Assembly: GCA_016839815.1 (NCBI GenBank)
Contig: JAEOTM010000159.1
Location: 1-45,218 of the forward strand
Length of the DNA stretch: 45,218 nucleotides
Direction of reading: 5' to 3'
Source: Candidatus Hodarchaeota archaeon
GTDB taxonomy: Archaea; Asgardarchaeota; Heimdallarchaeia; Hodarchaeales; Hodarchaeaceae
Under the pieces are notes generated by a model. The model was given only the letters and a program-made list of their open reading frames with translations. It searched no databases and was not told the DNA's origin. How positions within the stretch are numbered: position 1 is the first letter of the stretch; the number at the start of each line of letters is the position of its first letter. A program made the translations under genes and the position numbers. Shown in pieces: positions 8,229 to 16,738 of this stretch.

Positions 8229-8756
8229 TTTAATGTCACTTCCACTTATTTGTAAGGAGATAGAGTCATTTCCTCTCCTTGTTAATGGAATAGATGTAAT
8301 TATAATTTGAAAATTATAATCACAAACTCCTCCATGTTAGAAACAGCATAAGAAGAAATGGTATCAGAAAAGTGTAACAACTCTGTATACACTGATTTTA
8401 TTGGACAGACAATGAGTATAATTCAGTTTCACAAAATTGAAACCCAATCTATATGTGCTGTTTCAATGTCCAATCAGGCCATCCTCTATTACATTATTAT
8501 TCGTTACCATGGGATTGTTGACAATATTCTAATAAGAAAATGTTGGAAAAATTATAATAGATAATAAAAGGAGGTTTAAATGCGATTATTATGAATTTGG
8601 AAGATTTATCACAAGGATTTTTGTGCAAACAGATTAATTCACACTATAAGTAGAAATCAATGCATTAAATAAGTCTATCATTATTTTTCTTCCTCTTTCT
8701 ATCTATAAGTCAATAACGATATAAAGGATAATCTACCCGTCATTACACTAAAATCT
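8229..8756. other. 528-bp intergenic region with three inverted repeats and a leader-like micro-ORF
   Basis: Contents: an inverted repeat AAGGAGA/TCTCCTT (8254-8260, 8274-8280); a perfect 10-bp palindrome ATTATAATTT-GA-AAATTATAAT (8299-8320) that offers TATA elements on both strands; an 8-bp pair ATTGGACA/TGTCCAAT around 8400-8475; and a perfect Shine-Dalgarno AAGGAGG (8568-8574) before ATG 8580. That ATG opens a 5-codon frame (MRLL, stop) overlapping by ATGA a 20-codon frame at 8591-8653. A 68-codon ORF at 8358-8564 has no supporting feature. TATAAAG at 8720-8726 probably serves the Kelch gene. Confidence 0.45.
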
Positions 8757-10034
8757 ATGTTGGTAAAAATGATGTTAATAACTTGTCTATCCTTTAGAAA
8801 GATCGTTAAAAATCAACTCTTAATATCTTTACTAATAATGATTGTACTAATCGTAGCAGTTGAAACAAAATTTGGTAATAGCACTATCTTATCCCTACAA
8901 AAAGGAAATACGTGGATAAACATGTCACCAACAACCAACCCACAACCTCGTTCCGATTTCAAGGCAGTTTATGATGTAAAAGCTGATAAAATTATCATAT
9001 TTAGTGGACTTCAGATTTTTGTAGGAAAGTATCAAGATACTTGGTCTTATGATTTTAATACTAATCTATGGACAAATATGTCATCAGATAACATGCCGTT
9101 GGCACGGGAAGCCTATTCAATGGCTTATGATGAAGAATCAGATCGGACAGTTCTCTTTAGTGGAGTAAAGATAGGACCATGGGAATGGATATGTTGGAAT
9201 GAAACCTGGTCATTTGATTATGAGAGTAATTCATGGACATTTATGGATCTTCCGATACAACCCTCCGGACGTCTTTGGGCTGATATGGTATATGATAAAG
9301 GCTCAGATAGGATAATCCTTTTCGGAGGATTTAGTAAGGATACGATGTATGCAGATACATGGGCTTATAATTTCAACACCAACGAATGGATCAATATGAC
9401 TCCTTCCATCCAACCCTCACCTCGTTGGGGGCATAGAATGACATATGATGAAGAATCAGACCTAGTTATCCTATTTGGAGGATCAATAGCACTCCCTTCA
9501 CCCCCAGTAACAGTTAGGGATACCTGGACGTACGATTATGATACAAATACATGGGTAAATGTGACATCTTCCACATCTCCTCAAGGTTCAGTTAATCATG
9601 ATTTAACATATGATACAAAGTCAGATCGAGTCATTTTTTACGGAGGAGGTGATGATAACCTAATAAACAAAGGAGAAACTTGGATTTATGATGTTAACAC
9701 CAATCGCTGGTCAAATAAGACACCAATCACATCACCAGAACCAAGAAGAAGATCTGGAATGGCATATGATGAAGAGTCGGATCGGACAATACTTTTTGGA
9801 GGATGTTTTGACGACTTTTCACTTATAGACGAAACCTGGGCCTATGACTATCAAACAAGTGAAGGACCAGAATCATCAACATCGAGTACAACAAGTAAAG
9901 AACCTGAATCCTCAACATCGAAACCAACCCGAATACCTTCATTAACTTTGGAACTTGCTATTATTTCCTTCTCCATATTCGGTAAACAATTAAAAAGGAA
10001 ATCGAAAAATAAGTCAAAATTTCGGTTCGAGTAG
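8757..10034 (+). CDS. Kelch-repeat beta-propeller surface protein
   Basis: 425-residue exported protein. A hydrophobic segment (residues 20-36) acts as signal or anchor. Residues 50-370 hold six Kelch-type units with the pattern DTWxYDxxTNxW, then P.PRxxxxMxYDxESDRxxLFGG, each ending in FGG or FSG. A Ser/Thr/Glu-rich stalk (EGPESSTSSTTSKEPESST) is followed by a weak hydrophobic stretch and a strongly basic tail, so it is probably fixed to the cell surface. Kelch propellers bind proteins or sugars; the ligand is unknown. A TATA box about 35 nt upstream suggests a very short leader. ATG at 8769 or 8772 are alternative starts. A decayed relative occurs at 43748-43899. Confidence 0.85.
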   Translation: MLVKMMLITCLSFRKIVKNQLLISLLIMIVLIVAVETKFGNSTILSLQKGNTWINMSPTTNPQPRSDFKAVYDVKADKIIIFSGLQIFVGKYQDTWSYDFNTNLWTNMSSDNMPLAREAYSMAYDEESDRTVLFSGVKIGPWEWICWNETWSFDYESNSWTFMDLPIQPSGRLWADMVYDKGSDRIILFGGFSKDTMYADTWAYNFNTNEWINMTPSIQPSPRWGHRMTYDEESDLVILFGGSIALPSPPVTVRDTWTYDYDTNTWVNVTSSTSPQGSVNHDLTYDTKSDRVIFYGGGDDNLINKGETWIYDVNTNRWSNKTPITSPEPRRRSGMAYDEESDRTILFGGCFDDFSLIDETWAYDYQTSEGPESSTSSTTSKEPESSTSKPTRIPSLTLELAIISFSIFGKQLKRKSKNKSKFRFE

Positions 10035-10120
10035 AATTAAATCTGAGAAGATTAATATTGGGCTTTGTAGTGTTCTAAATTGGACAATTAACAGAAAATA
10101 TAGCATTTAGTTAAGAAAAG

Positions 10121-12634
10121 ATGATGAAAATACTAATTAGAAAATTCAGCAAACATTTTGCTTCAATATTCTTATCTATCCTTTTAGTCTCTTCAATTTC
10201 AATTTTTACTGTTAATTCTCAAGGTGAAGTTGTAGATCTATGGAACCAATTAGATTCTAAAGGTAAGTTCATAAAACTGAAGATATCAAATGATAGTAGA
10301 CATTCTCAAATTCAAATTGATGGAAACAGTGATTTTCATTCTAAAGCTTTGGAAGAAGGATGGACTGGGGACGGAAGTGAGGAGGATCCTTATATCATAA
10401 GCAATTTCCTTTTTGATAACATCAAAGACCCGCCTTATCCTTATTCTGGAATCAAGATTTCAAATTGCGATATATACTTCCAGATCACAAATTGCACCTT
10501 CATTGGATCAGAAGAAGGGCAAAACGGAATATTTCTGGATAAAGTGTCCAATGGAGAAATTTCAAATAATCTAATTACCAATATGAGTCGCGTGGGGACA
10601 TATTTGGAGGGCGTTGGAATATATTTAGAGGATTCCCAAGATATTTTTATAAGTATGAATACAATCTCAAATAATGAATTTTATGGCATTTATATTAGTA
10701 ATTCTGAGAATATATCTATAATTGGAAATAACATTACAAACAATGATGCATGGACTAGGGAAGGAATCAAGCTTTTACATTCTCCAAATAATAGAATAAA
10801 TGATAACTTACTAATTAATAATTCCCTTGGAGTATATGGAGATAATCTAGAATCTTATAAGCAAACGCAACTAATCAACAATTCATTAAATGGAAAACCA
10901 ATAATCTACTGGCAGGATATATCTGGTGGAACCATTCCTCCTGAAGTAGGTCAAGTAATACTCGTAAATTGTAATTCATTAAATCTAACAAACCAAAATT
11001 TCAACACACCTAACAGTATAATGATCGTCTATAGTTCTAATCTCCTTATCCATAATAATACTGTTAATTACCCCAATGCTAAGAGTATTTGTCTAATAGA
11101 TTCAAATAATAATTCTCTTTACCAAAATTCATTCAATAATTGCTATTTTACTAATTCATCGCAAAATCGTATTTCTGAAAATAGTCTTTTGTGTGACGAG
11201 ATTTCTATTATAATTTCTGATAAATCAAACATGAATATTATTTCCAATAATATCATGAGTTCTTCTATTGCTGGTATTAAAATCGATCATTCGACTCAGA
11301 ACAAAATCATCCAGAATATTATTACTAGTGATTATGGTATTCTTCTATATTTTTCCACTGAAAATTTTATTACAGATAATGAACTAATTAAAGGTGGTAT
11401 TACTATTGAGGGAAATCAATATGAGCATTATAAACATTCTGAAATTGCAAATAATACTGTAAATGGAAAGTCAATACTTTATTGGCAAGATAAAAATGGA
11501 ATGATTGTACCGACGAGTGCTGGTCAAATCATTCTATTGAATTGTAACGATATTAAAATAATTAATCAAGATTTGTCAAACGTTTCAAGAGGAATTTTAA
11601 TTGCATTCAGCACCAATATCCTGATAAGTGGAAATAGCATATGGAACGAAAATTTGATTGGGATTTATATCTACGGTTCTCAAAACTGTAATATTTCAAA
11701 TAATTTAATTTTTAATAATAAACGGCATGGTATACTTATTTTAGGGAGTGAAAATCTAGGCATCCACAATAATAACATATCTTCTAACTACTTAGAAGGA
11801 ATATTAATAGAAAATTCTAATGATATAAACATCTCTTACAATTTCATCTCTACTAATGGAAACTTAGGAATATATTTCTATAGTGTTAAAGATGGAATAA
11901 TTTTTAACAATACTTTGCTCAGTAATAGAGGAGCAGGAGTTTATCTTGACAATTCTAAGGACTTTATTATTTCTTGGAATACCTTCTTTGAAAATAACAT
12001 GAATCCAAGGCATAGACCATTTTGGGATACCCAAGCTGTTGAAGAAATTAGCTCCGACACGAAAGAAAATATCTTTGTGTTCAATTATTGGAGTGACTGG
12101 ATCAGTCCTGATATTAATAGCGATGGTTTTATTGATGAACCATATACCTTATTTTTAAACAATCAAGATCCCTATCCATTAACGAAGCCTGTCTATGAAA
12201 ATCTCCCTCAAAGTCATTTGTTACATAATCCAAAAATCATATTTCCTAATGGAGGAGAAACAATCAGTGGTTCCATTGTGATTATCTGGATGGCAGCATT
12301 AGATTCACATATGCATCAAGTTACATACGAATTACTTGTTTCTTCTAATGATGACTGGTTATTACTAGCTTCTAACTTAACCTCCAATACTTTGGTCTGG
12401 AATAGTAGTACAATACCTTCTGGAAGTAATTATGTAATTAAGGTAATAGCTCACTGTAGTGATGGTATAACTTCGGAAGATGTCTCTGATGGGTCATTCA
12501 GGATTATTGGTGGTGATAACCCGACATCTACAAAGTCTCCGCATGGATTTAATGCAATTATGATTGTAGCAGCTCTCACAGTCGTAGTATATCGTATAAG
12601 AAAACGAAAAAGGTTCTTACTTAAAAGAAACTAA
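10121..12634 (+). CDS. NosD-like right-handed beta-helix surface protein
   Basis: 837 residues. Signal peptide (residues 10-33), then the usual entry sequence of this family (IQIDGNSDF, GWTGDGSEEDPYII) and a long array of parallel beta-helix coils (about residues 90-630) rich in GIYIxxSxNxxIxxNxI. A spacer with FNYWSDW...PYPL closes the helix. Residues about 700-790 form an Ig/Fn3-like domain starting FPNGGETISGSIVIIW. A C-terminal helix and KRKRFLLKRN tail anchor it. Such helices often bind or cleave polysaccharides; no catalytic residues are evident. The same helix-plus-Ig layout recurs at 35351-36865. It lies 86 nt after the Kelch gene and 41 nt before the next, so possibly one transcript. 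Confidence 0.87.
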   Translation: MMKILIRKFSKHFASIFLSILLVSSISIFTVNSQGEVVDLWNQLDSKGKFIKLKISNDSRHSQIQIDGNSDFHSKALEEGWTGDGSEEDPYIISNFLFDNIKDPPYPYSGIKISNCDIYFQITNCTFIGSEEGQNGIFLDKVSNGEISNNLITNMSRVGTYLEGVGIYLEDSQDIFISMNTISNNEFYGIYISNSENISIIGNNITNNDAWTREGIKLLHSPNNRINDNLLINNSLGVYGDNLESYKQTQLINNSLNGKPIIYWQDISGGTIPPEVGQVILVNCNSLNLTNQNFNTPNSIMIVYSSNLLIHNNTVNYPNAKSICLIDSNNNSLYQNSFNNCYFTNSSQNRISENSLLCDEISIIISDKSNMNIISNNIMSSSIAGIKIDHSTQNKIIQNIITSDYGILLYFSTENFITDNELIKGGITIEGNQYEHYKHSEIANNTVNGKSILYWQDKNGMIVPTSAGQIILLNCNDIKIINQDLSNVSRGILIAFSTNILISGNSIWNENLIGIYIYGSQNCNISNNLIFNNKRHGILILGSENLGIHNNNISSNYLEGILIENSNDINISYNFISTNGNLGIYFYSVKDGIIFNNTLLSNRGAGVYLDNSKDFIISWNTFFENNMNPRHRPFWDTQAVEEISSDTKENIFVFNYWSDWISPDINSDGFIDEPYTLFLNNQDPYPLTKPVYENLPQSHLLHNPKIIFPNGGETISGSIVIIWMAALDSHMHQVTYELLVSSNDDWLLLASNLTSNTLVWNSSTIPSGSNYVIKVIAHCSDGITSEDVSDGSFRIIGGDNPTSTKSPHGFNAIMIVAALTVVVYRIRKRKRFLLKRN

Positions 12635-12675
12635 TCTATCTTTGATCTAAGCGAATTAAAGGAATTGAAATTTAT

Positions 12676-14073
12676 TTGGGGAAATATATTAGAAAAATCT
12701 CTCTTCTATTTCTTCTCATAACAATCAATTTCCATTTCTTGAAGGTCGGATCAAATATAAACTCGACCTCTAGCGATTACGAAGGATTAAATCGTACAAA
12801 TCTGACAATCGATATTGCGAAAGTATCTTTCACAATTTTAGAGGAAAGTCGTTATCGGTGCACGTTTAAATTGATAGTATCTGGTAATGAATATACCTCC
12901 CATGGAGAAGCACAAGGTAATTTTAGTTTTCCAACTAATTCTATCAACATGACTTATTTAGATTTCCAGGAAACAGAGATTATTCCTTCGCTAACGTACA
13001 ACAACAATCGAACGTATTGTTATTTTCAGAGTGATTTGATACTACCTGTTGGAGTATCAGAACAATTAAGCGGTAGTTTTGTTGGAAAATGTTATTCTAA
13101 TACTTCAGTTCTATACACATACCATCTAGGAATTGATTGGGGAAGAACTGTTGGAAATCAACTTACTAGTATTGTTTTAGACGGCAGTAAAATGGATCTG
13201 GTTGACTTTAGTGTACCTGAAGGTCAAGAACCACGAACACCTTATACTGAAGGTAATATAGTAATATATAACTGGGAGGATTGGGTGTGTCTTGGATTTA
13301 ACGGCACTTTTATTGTATATAACAAAGTTTCTAACCCAAATCTGTTAAAAATAAGCAAAAATGATTGGAATGTAAGTTTTGATCAGAATGTTATACTTAA
13401 AATACAAAATATTGGCTTGTTTGATGTCGATATAAAGATAAGCACACCAACTTGGATAGATTGTAATGCAACCGAATTTCAACTTGATATTGATGAAACT
13501 CGTACAATTCTATTTACAATTAATTCCAAAGCGACTTTTGGTTTAGTTGATACGATACTTATAATTATCTTAGGTTCCCATTATATATATCCAATCGATG
13601 CTATTGAGATCGAAGTCACTACTGGCAGTGATAAGAACCAAATTGGGGGCCTCCTCTTACTTCTTTTTTCGATTTCTATCATTTTTATTATGATTCCAGC
13701 AATTCTTTATTACCAGAGACCAAAAATCTATCAAATTATAAATCAAATCAAAAAGCAAGTGCCGAGTCAGCATATTGGGGAAAATAAATCAATAATTTCA
13801 GAGATATCTGATGATAAATTTAGTAAAAGTCGTGAGGTAACTTGGGAATCCATACAGCATCGCTGGGAGCCTATTCTTCCCAGTAATGAACTGAAAGTCC
13901 TCAAAATTCTCAATAATTACGGTAGTATGAACCAACAAAGATTGGCGAATCATCTAGGAGTTTCAAAAGTTACAATGTCTAGGTTGATATCACGACTTGA
14001 ATCAAAACGTCTAATTTATCGTGAACGGTTGGGAATGAGTAACATTATTAATCTCAATGAAGAAGTTTTGTGA
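12676..14073 (+). CDS. Membrane-anchored winged-helix regulator with large extracellular domain
   Basis: 465 residues. Signal anchor (residues 8-24), an Asn/Thr-rich beta-type extracellular region (25-315) with possible N-glycosylation sites, a transmembrane helix (about 322-345: GGLLLLLFSISIIFIMIPAIL), a linker, and a cytoplasmic MarR/ArsR-like winged helix (about 400-465: NELKVLKILNNYGSMNQQRL, then VSKVTMSRLISRLESK for the recognition helix, then a wing). The layout suggests a one-component sensor passing a surface signal to transcription. It follows the beta-helix surface gene by 41 nt, so it may control or sense that protein. The start is TTG 12676. The ligand and targets are unknown. Confidence 0.8.
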   Translation: MGKYIRKISLLFLLITINFHFLKVGSNINSTSSDYEGLNRTNLTIDIAKVSFTILEESRYRCTFKLIVSGNEYTSHGEAQGNFSFPTNSINMTYLDFQETEIIPSLTYNNNRTYCYFQSDLILPVGVSEQLSGSFVGKCYSNTSVLYTYHLGIDWGRTVGNQLTSIVLDGSKMDLVDFSVPEGQEPRTPYTEGNIVIYNWEDWVCLGFNGTFIVYNKVSNPNLLKISKNDWNVSFDQNVILKIQNIGLFDVDIKISTPTWIDCNATEFQLDIDETRTILFTINSKATFGLVDTILIIILGSHYIYPIDAIEIEVTTGSDKNQIGGLLLLLFSISIIFIMIPAILYYQRPKIYQIINQIKKQVPSQHIGENKSIISEISDDKFSKSREVTWESIQHRWEPILPSNELKVLKILNNYGSMNQQRLANHLGVSKVTMSRLISRLESKRLIYRERLGMSNIINLNEEVL

Positions 14074-14106
14074 AGAGATGGAGATAAGAACGACCTGTAG
14101 AAGGGG

Positions 14107-14187
14107 TCGAAACCAATCATGAGCTACATTGCTTGTGCGCTTAATATTGATTTGAAAATCAGGAAAAGACGGATAAATCCTCTGTGT
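14107..14187 (-). pseudogene. Relic of the C-terminus of a second transglutaminase-like gene
   Basis: The minus strand reads YPSFPDFQINIKRTSNVAHD then WFR, clearly homologous to the end of the gene at 6024-6962 (ADYQVTVKHTSSVAHEWFR). A TAA stop (14188-14190) interrupts the frame just upstream and the catalytic core is absent. It lies 25 nt before the duplicated promoter block at 14212, the same order as in the intact locus but with the nuclease gene deleted. Confidence 0.72.
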
Positions 14188-14211
14188 TTAGAATAACTTC
14201 AAAATCTTCTT

Positions 14212-14245
14212 GATGAATATAAATCATTATAAATGCTGAATCTTC
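14212..14245 (+). promoter_or_regulatory. Duplicated promoter block, copy 2
   Basis: Same GATGAATATAAATCATTATAAAT core as 7457-7490, 113 nt before the TTG start at 14325 (115 nt in the other copy). TATA-like ATATAAAT and TTATAAAT are both present, and CAGGTGAA before the TTG supplies the ribosome-binding site. Conservation of block, spacing and start supports a functional promoter region. Confidence 0.55.
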
Positions 14246-14324
14246 CTTCTTATTAAGAATTCTTCAATAAGCAAAATATTTTATGGCTCCTAGAATTTAC
14301 ATAATTTACAGGTGAAAACTACCA

Positions 14325-15149
14325 TTGCCTTTAGGTTTCAGAAAGAAGAAAAAAAAGAAAAAAGACTTACCTACACCCCCTGATTTATCTCGTAAAGTAG
14401 ATAAGAGCTTTCAAAAGGTACTGGGAGAACTTTATGAAACAGTACCAACAAAAAGTTCAGGAATGTCAGGTCCACCGAAAACACCGAAAAAAGTACATCG
14501 ACCGTCTCTTCCAGAACTCCCAGGAGCCCCCAACGAATTTTCACCTCCTCCTTTTGACCAATCTCCCCCCTCAGTGCTTCCTCCTCCTCCATTTCAAGAT
14601 TCCAGAAGACCTTCTAACCAATCAGCAGAATCTGAGGAACCACCCTCACAAATTTTTGGAAATGAAGCAATAACCGACGAAATCCAAGCTGAACTACGTA
14701 GTCGAAGCTTCGGTTCTAGTATCCTTGAAAAAGCTCCTACTACACCCCCTGCACCACGAAAGACAACAGAAGATCTCACACGAATCCATTTTCAAGAATC
14801 CAGACGAGATTACATAGAAGCAGGAAATAAGAATCTTGAGTTGAACTTTCTTGAATATGCAGCAACTAATTATTCCTGTGCCATTCTCTGCGACCTTATT
14901 TCCGTTGGAGTTGACAAAGCGAAGCAAACTTTTTCACAATTAAGCTCGGGAAAACCTTCTGGAGTAGTGGATAATGTAATATTTGAAAATGTTAGATTAT
15001 TAGTTGAAGCTACTCGCTCGAAGAATTTTACTTTCTTAACAAGAGCAGAAAAAGTGATCAGAGCAAATCTCACACAGCTCTACCCCGAAGATGTAGCCAT
15101 AATTGAAAGGGGAATAAAGAGTGCTAAAGCGTATTTCGGACTAGAGTAG
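14325..15149 (+). CDS. Proline-rich cytoplasmic protein with helical C-terminal domain
   Basis: 274 residues, no signal peptide. The N-terminus MPLGFRKKKKKKK is strongly basic and could touch acidic lipids or nucleic acid. Residues 40-110 are disordered and proline-rich (SPPPFDQSPPSVLPPPPF). Residues 150-274 form a helical domain (RRDYIEAGNKNLELNFLEYA and following helices) that looks like TPR or SNAP-type helical hairpins, though I cannot assign a family. Polyproline stretches commonly bind SH3, WW, EVH1 or profilin-type domains; in an Asgard cell, profilin-linked cytoskeleton is a possible but unproven context. TTG start with GGTGA upstream. Its duplicate at 7572 has decayed. Confidence 0.75.
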   Translation: MPLGFRKKKKKKKDLPTPPDLSRKVDKSFQKVLGELYETVPTKSSGMSGPPKTPKKVHRPSLPELPGAPNEFSPPPFDQSPPSVLPPPPFQDSRRPSNQSAESEEPPSQIFGNEAITDEIQAELRSRSFGSSILEKAPTTPPAPRKTTEDLTRIHFQESRRDYIEAGNKNLELNFLEYAATNYSCAILCDLISVGVDKAKQTFSQLSSGKPSGVVDNVIFENVRLLVEATRSKNFTFLTRAEKVIRANLTQLYPEDVAIIERGIKSAKAYFGLE

Positions 15150-15165
15150 TCAATGGGGAACGGAT

Positions 15166-15537
15166 TCAGAAGTCAAGTTTACTTCCACAATCATGACAAA
15201 AAATCGTATCACCAGAGATTAATGCTCCACAAGTAGAACATACATCATTAGATACTGTTGTTGAACGAATTCGAGTGGTATCAGAAGTAGGAGATCTACG
15301 TTGAGAGATACGCTTGGATAAGAAGCGGCCAGAGTTATTAATATTGCGTCTTCCCATTTGATCTGCATACAATTCTGTATAACCACAAGTAACACAAGTA
15401 AATGCGTGTAAGGTTGCGGTGGATAATCCTGGAAGATCAATTTTTGAATGACTTGCGTCAGCATGAACACGATGGGGACCAGCAATTCTCGTATTCTTAC
15501 ATTTTGGACAAGTTAACGAATTAATCATATTCCTCAC
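15166..15537 (-). CDS. Double zinc-ribbon protein
   Basis: 123 residues with two zinc-binding modules. The N-terminal one has CPKC (residues 10-13) paired with CVTCGYTELY (about 48-57), the arrangement of nucleic-acid-binding Zn ribbons found in archaea and some phages. The C-terminal one has CSTCGA paired with FCHDCGSKLDF, a common rubredoxin-like ribbon. They are joined by a basic, Ser/Arg-rich linker. Likely a small cytoplasmic adaptor or nucleic-acid-binding protein; the exact role is unknown. It faces the proline-rich gene tail to tail, 16 nt apart. Confidence 0.75.
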   Translation of the reverse strand: MRNMINSLTCPKCKNTRIAGPHRVHADASHSKIDLPGLSTATLHAFTCVTCGYTELYADQMGRRNINNSGRFLSKRISQRRSPTSDTTRIRSTTVSNDVCSTCGALISGDTIFCHDCGSKLDF

Positions 15538-15674
15538 TCAGGTATACTTGTACAGTGGGGGGATTAAAAGTTTCAGCTTAGTAGAAGACTTCTTAACGGT
15601 CATAGTAATAATACTGAAAATTTATAGGACAGAAAAAAAGAATACTTTGGTAGAAAAAAGAAAAGAGGGAAAGG

Positions 15675-16727
15675 TTAGTAACCAGCCATAGTTAGGGCCA
15701 TAATGGCTTTTTGAACATGTAAACGATTTTCAGCCACGTCGTAAATACACGAACGAGGGCCAGATGCGACTTCATCCGAAACTTCATGACCTCGATCAAT
15801 TGGCATTGGATGAGTATATATCCCATTATTGCTTAATGCCATTTTCTTACTATCACAGATCCATTCAGGATATTTTAAGGCTTTTTCAACCTCTTTTTGT
15901 TTCAAAAATTCCCCATCATGATAAGCATCTGGAGACATCCAATGACGAGAATAGACTACGTGAGCTCCTTTATATCCATTTGTAACATGATTAGTTGTTT
16001 CAAATTGTGCCTCACTCTTATTACAATTTTGTTCGGTCCACTTAAGAACTTCTGGATCAAGATCAAATCCTTCAGGATTCGCAACAGTAACATCCATGCC
16101 ATAACGTGATCCGATAAGCATTGCTTCCTGCACAGAACACCAAGATCGTGCAAGTGCTCCATGTCCCCATGTAACCAACAACTTCTTCCCTTTTAGCTTC
16201 TTCCAGTCGGGAGGATACTGAGGTCCCCGGTGAAGCCATTCAGACCAACCCATAACATCAGCCAATCCTTGGCATGGATGATATTTATCATGGGCCATTG
16301 AGATAATAGGAATAGAGGACCATTTCGCATATTCTCGAAGTAATTTTTCCCCTTCTCCATATGCTCCTACTTTATCCTCAAGAATTCGAATCCCTAATCC
16401 ATGAGCATATCTTGACATTACTTGAGCTGCATCTTCAACTGTTTCTCCAGCCGTTTTTTCCGTTTTTAGACGCATGGCCTTAGGTTCCAAAAATTGGGCA
16501 TGCCCACCAAGTTCTGTAGCTGCAACCTCAAAACTCTGTCTTGTTCGAACACTTGGATTATAGAAAAACATGAAGAAAGTTTTATTTTCCAATAGGCTTG
16601 AATAGGAAAAACGATCCCGTTTCATTCTTCCTGCAAGATCTAATACGAGATCTAACTCATGTTTTGTCCAATCTTGTGTACATATCAAATGTTTTCCAAA
16701 TAAATCAGATTGTTCTATCTTCTTCAC
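15675..16727 (-). CDS. Carbamoyltransferase of the knotted AOTC/YgeW-like group (HPMP variant)
   Basis: 350-residue aspartate/ornithine carbamoyltransferase-family enzyme. Carbamoyl-phosphate motifs are intact: SVRTR (59-63) and HPCQ (150-153). The C-terminal DVAENRLHVQKAIMAL is typical. KKMALSNNGIY and the 180-200 loop resemble acetyl/succinyl-ornithine carbamoyltransferases. The usual HCLP substrate-loop motif of OTCs reads HPMP (306-309), more like aspartate carbamoyltransferase, so L-ornithine is unlikely; the real amine substrate is unknown. GTG start at 16727, 11 nt after the carbamate kinase stop, so both form an operon. Next to a catabolic kinase it probably runs as a phosphorolysis: ureido compound plus phosphate to amine plus carbamoyl phosphate. 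Confidence 0.83.
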   Translation of the reverse strand: MKKIEQSDLFGKHLICTQDWTKHELDLVLDLAGRMKRDRFSYSSLLENKTFFMFFYNPSVRTRQSFEVAATELGGHAQFLEPKAMRLKTEKTAGETVEDAAQVMSRYAHGLGIRILEDKVGAYGEGEKLLREYAKWSSIPIISMAHDKYHPCQGLADVMGWSEWLHRGPQYPPDWKKLKGKKLLVTWGHGALARSWCSVQEAMLIGSRYGMDVTVANPEGFDLDPEVLKWTEQNCNKSEAQFETTNHVTNGYKGAHVVYSRHWMSPDAYHDGEFLKQKEVEKALKYPEWICDSKKMALSNNGIYTHPMPIDRGHEVSDEVASGPRSCIYDVAENRLHVQKAIMALTMAGY

Positions 16728-16738
16728 CTTCTAAATAA

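Noticed and set aside
8358..8564. 68-codon plus-strand ORF between the small anchored protein and the Kelch gene
   Set aside because: No ribosome-binding site, no domain or coherent pattern, and it runs through inverted repeats; mentioned only as intergenic content.
14371..15073. Several ORFs in other frames over the proline-rich gene
   Set aside because: They result from the biased composition of the proline-rich gene; only the frame at 14325 has a start signal and a coherent C-terminal domain.
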